Position numbers and translations under genes: made by a program. A DNA stretch of 35,108 nt, from assembly GCA_015064745.1 (NCBI GenBank), contig SVRR01000021.1:1-35108 (forward strand). The letters are read 5' to 3'. Every line of letters starts with the position of its first letter. Within the stretch, counting starts at the first letter, position 1. The notes under the pieces are model-generated. The model was given only the letters and a program-made list of their open reading frames with translations, was not told where the DNA came from and ran no database searches. Shown piece by piece: positions 29,459-35,108 of this stretch. Origin of the DNA: Oscillospiraceae bacterium (lineage in GTDB: Bacteria > Bacillota > Clostridia > Oscillospirales > CAG-272).

Positions 29459-30586
29459 ATGGATAAGTTAAAAGATACAGTAAAGCAATTTATCGCCCAC
29501 GGCGATGCTATAAGCATTGCAAAGATCAAAAAAGGATACATCAACTCCACCTACAAGGTTGAAACGCTTTCCGAGCATAACCATATCCATCAATACATTC
29601 TTCAGCGCATCAACACCGCCGTTTTCCCTAACGTCGACGCGCTCATGAGCAACTTTCAGCTCACGACCAATCATCTGGCGCAAAACCTGCAAATGCCCGC
29701 ACAGCACCGTCGCGGAACAGTGCAAATGCTCCGTCCCACAAAGGATGGCAAGCTGTACTTCAAGGATGATTCCGGTTGTTGGCGGTTGATGACCTACTTT
29801 GATGACGTGTATTCCTTGGACATTCCCGATAGCCCCGAGGTATTTTATTATGTGGGACTTTCCTTCGGACAGTTTATCAAGGCGATGGGCACGATGGAGC
29901 TTGAAAAGATCCAAGTGGTGATCCCGAACTTCCACAACACGGCAAGCCGATACACCGACTTAGAGGCCGCCATCGCGCGCGACGCGCAAGGCAGAGTTGG
30001 GAGCGTTACGGATGAGATCTCCTTTATCCGCGCCCGCAAGGACTCGTTCGGCAAGATCACCGATGCCTTGGAAAGCGGCAAAATTCCTACGCGCATTTGT
30101 CACAACGACTGCAATTTAAACAACGTCCTTTTTGACAACGAGACCCATCTTCCCGTTGCCATTATCGACCTTGATACCGTCATGCCCTCCTCCCCCCTCT
30201 ATGACTTTGGTGACAGCATGAGGATCGGCACCAACACCGCGAAGGACGACGAGAAGGATCTCTCCCTGGTCTCTTGCGATCTTCTTCTTTACGAGATGTA
30301 CGCGCGGGGCTATCTTGAAGCCTGCGGTGACATCCTGACCAAGGAAGAGTTAGAGCTGTTGCCGTACGCGGCACCCATCATTACCGCGGAGGACGGCATT
30401 CGCTTCTTAACGGACCACATCAACGGGGACACATATTATCATATCGACTATCCCGGTCAAAATCTCGACAGAGCGCGCACACAGTTGAAGCTTTTAGAGG
30501 ATATGGAGAAAAAGCTACCCGAGATCAAAGCGATCCTGCAAAAAATTTACGACGAGCTTGCTCTTGACGTCAAGCTTTGTCCTTGA
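29459..30586 (+). CDS. N-acetylhexosamine 1-kinase-like phosphotransferase
   Basis: The 375-residue protein belongs to the aminoglycoside-phosphotransferase-fold family and resembles bifidobacterial NahK in length and motifs. It has INSTYKV near the nucleotide loop, the Brenner-type catalytic loop RICHNDCNLNNVLFD with Asp217 and Asn222, and the metal-binding AIIDLDTVM (Asp237, Asp239) followed by YDFGDSMR. NahK phosphorylates GlcNAc or GalNAc at C1. The next gene, 30 bases downstream, is a sugar-1-phosphate nucleotidyltransferase, which would turn the product into a UDP- or other NDP-sugar. Substrate assignment therefore rests on family and context. The ribosome site before ATG 29459 (AAGGG, 13 bases away) is weak. 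Confidence 0.85.
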   Translation: MDKLKDTVKQFIAHGDAISIAKIKKGYINSTYKVETLSEHNHIHQYILQRINTAVFPNVDALMSNFQLTTNHLAQNLQMPAQHRRGTVQMLRPTKDGKLYFKDDSGCWRLMTYFDDVYSLDIPDSPEVFYYVGLSFGQFIKAMGTMELEKIQVVIPNFHNTASRYTDLEAAIARDAQGRVGSVTDEISFIRARKDSFGKITDALESGKIPTRICHNDCNLNNVLFDNETHLPVAIIDLDTVMPSSPLYDFGDSMRIGTNTAKDDEKDLSLVSCDLLLYEMYARGYLEACGDILTKEELELLPYAAPIITAEDGIRFLTDHINGDTYYHIDYPGQNLDRARTQLKLLEDMEKKLPEIKAILQKIYDELALDVKLCP

Positions 30587-30616
30587 CGGTAACGTACAAA
30601 ACACAGGGAGTCCAAA

Positions 30617-31372
30617 ATGAAAGATTTCAGAGTGATTATACCGGCGGCGGGAAAAGGAAGCCGTCTGCAAAAGGTCAGCGGCGACCTTCCCAAGGCAATG
30701 TTTTCGGTCGCAAAAAAACCGATGCTGGAATGGGTTTTGGAGAACACCTCCTTCATTGACGCAGAGGATACATACATCGTCGTAGGCTGTGGCAAGGAAA
30801 AGATCATAGACCATTTCGGCGCGCCGTACCACTATGTGGAGCAAAAGGAGCAGCTTGGCACGGGACATGCCGCAATGGTTTGTGCCGATGCGTTTGCGGA
30901 CTTTAACGGAAATGTTCTTATTACCTTCGGCGATATGCCCCTGTTTCGCTATGAAGAGCTGAAAGCTATGTGCAGACAGCACGAAAGCGCGAACGCCGAC
31001 TGCACGCTGATGACCGCGGAAAACGAAGCCCTCACGCTTTGGGCGCGCGTTATCCGTGATGAAAACGGCCGCTTCTCCCGCATCGTGGAGGGCAAGGACT
31101 GTACCCCCGAAGAGGCGACTGTCAAGGAGCTGTTTTCCGGCGTCTTGGTGTTCAACAGCCAAGCCCTCTTCAAGATACTTCCCGAGGTTGGCTGTGCCAA
31201 CATGCAAAAGGAGTATTATTTGACCGAGGTGCCCGAGCTGATGGTAAAGCACGGCATGAAGGTGGAGACCTATTTCACAAAAGACGGCAACGATCTTCGC
31301 GGCATCAACACCCCCGATGATCTTGAAATCTGTGAGCGCATCTTAGAGGAGCGCCACGCCGCTAAGGTTTAA
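30617..31372 (+). CDS. Sugar-1-phosphate nucleotidyltransferase (GlmU N-terminal-like)
   Basis: The 251-residue protein is a single nucleotidyltransferase domain. It starts VIIPAAGKGSRL (residues 7-18) with LPKAM (Lys26), has EQLGTGHAAMV for base recognition and FGDMPLF for the metal Asp, and ends NGNDLRGINTPDDLEICERI, a close match to the GlmU uridylyltransferase end. There is no hexapeptide acetyltransferase domain, so it cannot be a full GlmU. With the upstream N-acetylhexosamine kinase it should make UDP-HexNAc from salvaged GlcNAc/GalNAc (Leloir-type). GGGAG precedes ATG 30617. A terminator follows. Confidence 0.9.
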   Translation: MKDFRVIIPAAGKGSRLQKVSGDLPKAMFSVAKKPMLEWVLENTSFIDAEDTYIVVGCGKEKIIDHFGAPYHYVEQKEQLGTGHAAMVCADAFADFNGNVLITFGDMPLFRYEELKAMCRQHESANADCTLMTAENEALTLWARVIRDENGRFSRIVEGKDCTPEEATVKELFSGVLVFNSQALFKILPEVGCANMQKEYYLTEVPELMVKHGMKVETYFTKDGNDLRGINTPDDLEICERILEERHAAKV

Positions 31373-31385
31373 TACAATATAACGA

Positions 31386-31432
31386 AAAAAGAGAGAGCGA
31401 GTCGGTGGATAGCCGAAGCGTTCTCTCTTTTT
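31386..31432. terminator. Bidirectional terminator
   Basis: An 11-bp stem (31386-31396 with 31422-31432, AAAAAGAGAGA/TCTCTCTTTTT) encloses an inner TCGG/CCGA hairpin. A/T flanks serve both converging units. Confidence 0.85.
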
Positions 31433-31453
31433 CTCTTGCTCTATAAGCGTCGA

Positions 31454-32191
31454 TCAGACGATGGTCTTTCTAAGCCATTCCAGCGTGCAGTTTACCATGT
31501 GCTTGCCGGTTTCCTCGCTTGCTTCCTTGGCGCTCTCGGCAAACCACTCGGTGTTGCGCTCGCAACGGGAAAGGTCTACCAGCTCGGGATAGGTGCCCAT
31601 CAAAAGACTGGTCTCCCACTTGCCCGCGTGGTCGAAGCCGCCGCACTTGATCTGCGCGTCCGCGCCGATGAGGGGAATGACCTTGATGTAAGAGAAGGGA
31701 TCATCCTCACTGCCCATATCCTCATAATAGGAAGCGTAGGCATCACTGCCCCACCAGCCCTTGCCGAGCTTTTCTTCCATATATTCCATGGTGACCTTCT
31801 TGGCTGCCTTGTGGCAAGCGATGGTCATGGGCATCAGACCCGCGCCCTCCGTTTGATGGTGCGCGACAAGATAGATGTTCTTGTGGCCCGCGTCGATCAT
31901 GGATTTAAGAATATAGTACAAGTAGTTTACGTAAGCATCCTCATCCACGTGGAAGTGGCTGGGCTTGGGAGCGCAGACCGCATAAGAAGCCACACCGTAC
32001 CAAAGGGGCGGGCAAACAACGATCTCCTTTTCCTTTTCAAGCTCGCGGAGGCACCCGGTAATGACGAGCGTATCCGTTCCGCAGGAGGCGTGACGGGCGT
32101 GGTACTCCAAGGTACCGATCGGAATGACGAAGGGAACCTTTCTGTCCACCGCGTCTTGGATCTCATCGTAAAGCATTTCGAGCATTTGCAT
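31454..32191 (-). CDS. Creatininase-family amidohydrolase (second copy, divergent)
   Basis: The 245-residue protein has the family signature PIGTLEYHARHASCGTDT (candidate ligands Glu28 and His30, and the Asp of GTD) and LVAHHQTEGAGL in place of the more usual SSHGGN. It is shorter than the copy at 4702-5592 and clearly a different subfamily. The substrate is unknown. ATG 32191 is chosen because AGGAGAAAAAATC precedes it; an upstream in-frame ATG would lie inside the promoter. It is a single-gene unit. Confidence 0.85.
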   Translation of the reverse strand: MQMLEMLYDEIQDAVDRKVPFVIPIGTLEYHARHASCGTDTLVITGCLRELEKEKEIVVCPPLWYGVASYAVCAPKPSHFHVDEDAYVNYLYYILKSMIDAGHKNIYLVAHHQTEGAGLMPMTIACHKAAKKVTMEYMEEKLGKGWWGSDAYASYYEDMGSEDDPFSYIKVIPLIGADAQIKCGGFDHAGKWETSLLMGTYPELVDLSRCERNTEWFAESAKEASEETGKHMVNCTLEWLRKTIV

Positions 32192-32258
32192 GATTTTTTC
32201 TCCTATTCCTTTTTTTCGTTGATCTTTTGTGATCGAATTTATATTTCTTTCCGTAAAT

Positions 32259-32287
32259 ATTATACGCAAACAAATTGAAAAAGTCAA
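32259..32287 (-). promoter_or_regulatory. Promoter of the second creatininase-family gene
   Basis: Minus-strand TTGACT (32282-32287) and TATAAT (32259-32264) are 17 bases apart, giving a leader of about 60 bases. Confidence 0.85.
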
Positions 32288-32311
32288 GAGCGCCCTCTCA
32301 ATTCAGTGATG

Positions 32312-32349
32312 AAAAAAATCCGACTTCCGTAACGAAAATCGGATTTTTT
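32312..32349 (-). terminator. Intrinsic terminator of the chimeric oxidoreductase gene
   Basis: The 11-bp stem (32313-32323 with 32339-32349) is followed by T's on the minus strand. Its arms nearly match those of the terminator at 3453-3478. Confidence 0.88.
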
Positions 32350-32357
32350 GCGCGGTT

Positions 32358-32993
32358 TTATTTGGATATAAGCTTCACTGCCGTCTCGCAGCACGCTTCC
32401 TCAAGTCCCGGAGTAAAGGGAGCGGAGGATGCCTCGTAGCCGCCCTCCTCGAACGCCTTGGTCGTCACGAGGTAGCCCTCGGAGCCGTTGGTGTTACAGG
32501 AGGTCACGATAAAGCGGTCGGGGCAAGCGTTACGAACATTCACGCCGTACTGCTTGAACGGTTCGCCGCCGAAGCCGACGAAGGCAACGGGGCCGAGGTT
32601 GATCACCGATACGGGGATCTTCTTGTAGAGGGGGGCGGATTCACGGATCGCGACAATGCGCATCATCTCGCGGCACTCGTCAAGATCAAGCGCCATGGGC
32701 TTCTCGCAAAGCACGTCCTTGCCTGCGCGCATTGCGCGAACGGCGATGTCGCAGTGCGCCTTGTCGGAAGCGCAAACGATAACGGCGTCCACGTCCTCAC
32801 GGGCGAGAAGCGCGTCAAGGTCGGTGTAGCAGTCCTCGTCAGCTACGGGGAAGGTCTTGCGGAAGGTATCCATCTGCTCGGTATGGATATCCATGATGGC
32901 AACCAGCTCTGCCTCGTCAAGGCGCTGAATGCCGTACATATGGGTGAATGCGATAGAACCGGTACCTACGATAGCTAAGCGGATCTTTTTCAT
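32358..32993 (-). pseudogene. In-frame chimera: Gfo/Idh N-terminus joined to a ceramidase-like C-terminus
   Basis: From ATG 32993 the first ~115 residues are the Rossmann half of a Gfo/Idh/MocA dehydrogenase (RLAIVGTGSIAFTHMYGIQR, then VLCEKPMALDLDECREMMR). Without any frame change, the next ~95 residues are the end of an unrelated enzyme resembling neutral/alkaline ceramidase-like proteins (LGPVAFVGFGGEPF, then NTNGSEGYLVTT and EEGGYEASSAPF). The join is near 32630-32650. The dehydrogenase lacks its substrate domain and the hydrolase lacks its catalytic part, so neither activity is expected. No ribosome site precedes ATG 32993 (the preceding bases are C-rich); ATG 33047 is in frame, with a TATAAT just upstream. 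A deletion or an assembly collapse would explain it. Confidence 0.75.
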
Positions 32994-33117
32994 GGGGGGT
33001 TCTGCTTTTTGTTGTCTAATTTTCCCTTTCGGGATGTTACATTCCATTATATAGCGATATTTTACGCATTTCTATGGAATTTCGCACCGACTTTTTGTAT
33101 TTTTCTGCCGTTACCAC

Positions 33118-33146
33118 TTGACAATGGCAGGATTTTACAGTAGAAT
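33118..33146 (+). promoter_or_regulatory. Promoter of the second AraC gene
   Basis: TTGACA (33118-33123) and TAGAAT (33141-33146) are 17 bases apart. AGGAAG lies before ATG 33179. Confidence 0.85.
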
Positions 33147-33178
33147 ATACGGGTAAAACAAAAGTTAGGAAGAAAAAG

Positions 33179-34021
33179 ATGTTATTTAACAAGATCAAAA
33201 AGACCTTCAATGTGCAAACGGTGGTGTTGGCGCTCGATTTCCGCCCCCTTCTCATCTCAAAGCCCCCCTACGAGGAAATCTACCCCTTTTGGCAGCTCTT
33301 TTACGTCAGCCGCGGGGAGATGTCTATTGAGCGTAACGGAGAAAAGCAAACGATACACGCGGGCGAGATCATCTTCCGACCTCCGGGCAAAAGCTCCACC
33401 ATGTACTATCCCGAGGGCTGTGAGCTTTATATGAGCCTTATCGACTTTATTTCAAGCGACGAGGAAATGAACGTCTTCGGCGACGACCCGATCGCGCTGG
33501 ACGGCAGAGAGCGTCAGCTTCTTTCCGAGCTGATCCGAGAGGCGGCGTCCTTCTACAAAAACACCCCTACGGAGCCCTTGTGGCAGGAGCTGATCTCAAG
33601 CGCGCTTGAAAGCTTCTTGACCCGTCTTTACGGACGCTTAACAGGCGTTTTCAATTCCGAGGGCGAGGGAAGCAAGGCTAGCACTCGCCGCCAGATCTCC
33701 GAAACGGTGGACCGCATCAATCTTATTCTTGAGGAGCGCCGCTTCTCCACCATCACGGTCGACGAGCTGGCAAAAATTTTGGGAGAAAGCCCCAACGTTC
33801 TGATGAAGCGTTACCGACGCGAGATGCACGAGAGCATCATCGAGCATTTTTTAACGCTGAAGCTGCAAAGCGCGATCCAATTAATGCTCTCCAGCGATAT
33901 GAACTTCACCGAGATCTCCGAGCTGCTCAGCTTCTCCTCGGTCAATTATTTCTCAAAGTTCTTTAAAAAGCGTACAGGACTCACCCCCACCGAATACAGC
34001 AAGGAATATAGCCTGCGATAG
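33179..34021 (+). CDS. AraC-family transcriptional regulator
   Basis: The 280-residue protein has an N-terminal cupin-like sensing domain (PFWQLFYVSRGEMSIERNGE and HAGEIIFRPPGKSS, about 36-75) and a C-terminal double helix-turn-helix. The latter has TVDELAKILGESPNVLMKRY and ends with the family signature FSSVNYFSKFFKKRTGLTP. It should sense a sugar-type ligand. A transporter gene starts 22 bases downstream in the same transcript, and the creatininase-family and Gfo/Idh genes are upstream on the other strand, so it probably regulates uptake and use of one compound. Confidence 0.93.
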   Translation: MLFNKIKKTFNVQTVVLALDFRPLLISKPPYEEIYPFWQLFYVSRGEMSIERNGEKQTIHAGEIIFRPPGKSSTMYYPEGCELYMSLIDFISSDEEMNVFGDDPIALDGRERQLLSELIREAASFYKNTPTEPLWQELISSALESFLTRLYGRLTGVFNSEGEGSKASTRRQISETVDRINLILEERRFSTITVDELAKILGESPNVLMKRYRREMHESIIEHFLTLKLQSAIQLMLSSDMNFTEISELLSFSSVNYFSKFFKKRTGLTPTEYSKEYSLR

Positions 34022-34043
34022 CCCGGAGAGGAAGGGACACAAA

Positions 34044-35108
34044 ATGGCAAAAACCACATATTCCAAAAAAGCGGTCGTCGCTTTGTGCGCCGTCGTTTAC
34101 TTTACCAGCTATTTCTCGCGCAAAAGCTTTGCCGCTACCCTCTTTGGTATGCTCCAAGCAGGTGTTCTCTCGGAGACAACGGCGGGACTCGTTGAGACCG
34201 CTATGTTTATCTTCTACGGCGCGGGACAGCTCCTCAGCGGCTTTCTCGGCGACAGAGTTAAGCCCGCCGTGCTTCTCGGCGCGGGGCTCGGCACGACCGC
34301 CCTTTGCAATCTCGCACTCCCCCTTATGCCAAGCGGTGAATGGATCATTCCCGTTTGGGCGTTAAACGGTCTCGCGCAAGCAATGCTTTGGCCGCCCATT
34401 GTACGCATTCTCGCTACGAATCTCGACCATGAGCGCTATGTGACAGCCAATCTCGTGGTTACGACCGCCGCCCATGCGGCAACCGTTTTGTTGTATCTTT
34501 ACGTACCCCTTTGTCTCACCTATATGACATGGAGGGCGGCGTTCTATTCGGCAGGCGCGCTCGCCGTAGCGGTGTTCATCGTCTTTTTGTTCGCCATTTC
34601 GCGCGTTCTGCCGAGCGAGCACACCCTTCCGTCCGCAACGGCACAGGCTTCCTCAAAGCCCTCGGTCGCCACACCGCATAAGATCGGCGCCATACTCATT
34701 CGTTCGGGCATTCTTCCCATCTTTGGCGCCATCATCATGTGCGGCATTCTCCGTGACGGCATCGAAACGTGGCTCCCCACCCTCTACGGACAGGCGTTTG
34801 ACCGCGATGCGGGCGAATCCGTCCTCGTCTCCGTCGTGCTTCCCATTTTCGCGGTTGCCACCGTTACCGTGGTGACCGTCTTGCATCGCCGCCGCTTCTT
34901 TAACAACGAAGCAAGAGGTTCCGCCACCCTCTTTCTCTTTGCCGCCGTCTTGTGCGTCCCGCTTTCCTTCTTAATGGAAGCTGAGGCACCCCTCGCGCGC
35001 TACGTCTGCCTCACGCTCGCCGCACTGGTCTGCGCCTCGATGCACGGCATTAATTTCCTGCTCATCTCCTGCCTGCCCGGCAGATTTGCCCACTTCGGCA
35101 GATCCTCC
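34044..35108 (+). CDS. MFS transporter, OPA (organophosphate:phosphate antiporter)-like, 3' end outside window
   Basis: The frame is open from ATG 34044 (GAGGAAGGGA site) to the last base, giving 355 residues with about nine membrane segments so far. The N-terminal YFTSYFSRKSFAATLFGML and FYGAGQLLSGFLGDR are typical of the OPA group (GlpT/UhpT-type) of the major facilitator superfamily, with the conserved Arg/Lys of the phosphate site in SRKS. It may import a sugar phosphate or phosphoglycerol compound, or in gut Clostridia an uncharacterised relative. It follows the AraC regulator in the same operon. The stop codon is not in the window. Confidence 0.88.
   Translation, partial: MAKTTYSKKAVVALCAVVYFTSYFSRKSFAATLFGMLQAGVLSETTAGLVETAMFIFYGAGQLLSGFLGDRVKPAVLLGAGLGTTALCNLALPLMPSGEWIIPVWALNGLAQAMLWPPIVRILATNLDHERYVTANLVVTTAAHAATVLLYLYVPLCLTYMTWRAAFYSAGALAVAVFIVFLFAISRVLPSEHTLPSATAQASSKPSVATPHKIGAILIRSGILPIFGAIIMCGILRDGIETWLPTLYGQAFDRDAGESVLVSVVLPIFAVATVTVVTVLHRRRFFNNEARGSATLFLFAAVLCVPLSFLMEAEAPLARYVCLTLAALVCASMHGINFLLISCLPGRFAHFGRSS

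Noticed and set aside
3450-32349. Nearly identical terminator arms at 3453-3478 and 32313-32349 as a mobile repeat
   Set aside because: Short A/T-flanked stems of this kind recur by chance and selection as terminators; there is no further shared flank.

Overview
The window reads as a chromosomal stretch of an uncultured Bacillota (Clostridia-type, probably gut) bacterium. Three things point there: strong GGAGG-type ribosome binding sites; many sigma-A-like promoters of the form TTGACA-17-TATAAT, several with an extended TG; and families common in gut Clostridia (SDR-type mannonate oxidoreductase, YnbB-type methionine gamma-lyase family protein, NAT_N/GNAT_C-type acyltransferase, MATE pumps, creatininase family, AraC regulators next to sugar genes). 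Most coding DNA is GC-rich by eye. One section, about 27430-29460, is clearly AT-richer and looks imported.

Left part (1-6500): the end of a Gfo/Idh/MocA oxidoreductase, mannonate dehydratase, an SDR mannonate/fructuronate oxidoreductase and a broken acetylxylan-esterase-like hydrolase form a hexuronate/plant-polysaccharide operon. On the other strand lie a creatininase-family hydrolase and an acyltransferase-like protein. A PAP2 phosphatase follows.

Accessory spot (6550-9450): two adjacent minus-strand genes encode full-length paralogues. One starts with a canonical TIR domain that keeps the catalytic glutamate. The other starts with a degenerate TIR-like domain with glutamine at that position. 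Both end in the same unrecognised C-terminal domain. They share one near-consensus promoter and sit beside a tRNA-Leu(CAG), whose 3' end has an imperfect inverted copy next to it, and a cluster of hairpins. I think this enzyme/pseudo-enzyme pair is the best candidate here for an undescribed (possibly antiphage) system.

Middle (9500-14220): a Gfo/Idh oxidoreductase, a sugar-phosphate isomerase/epimerase-like TIM barrel, a frameshifted and truncated MATE gene that runs into the truncated remains of a PfkB-type sugar kinase on the opposite strand, and an AraC regulator whose promoter places the transcript start at about the ATG.

Housekeeping operon (20873 down to 14281, minus strand): murD, YnbB-like PLP lyase, a small lipoprotein, cysteine desulfurase, DUF1015 protein and tRNA-dihydrouridine synthase, tightly packed with overlaps. 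Upstream are an intact MATE pump and a second MATE gene reduced to its two ends.

Right part (22860-35108): an XRE/S24 repressor divergent from a promoter with a roughly 180-nt structured leader, a 29-codon leader ORF and a small unknown protein; an iron alcohol dehydrogenase; a cytosolic amidase-6-like protein; a stand-alone GMP synthase ATP-pyrophosphatase subunit; the AT-rich island (four-helix-bundle protein with flanking repeats, InlB-repeat lipoprotein, a promoter-terminator unit without an ORF); an N-acetylhexosamine-1-kinase plus nucleotidyltransferase pair; a second creatininase-family gene; an in-frame chimera of a Gfo/Idh N-terminus with a ceramidase-like C-terminus; an AraC regulator; and the start of an OPA-type MFS transporter.

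Four separate gene-internal joins (2690, 12740, 22550, 32620 regions) show that sequence has been lost repeatedly here, either by real deletion or by assembly collapse.
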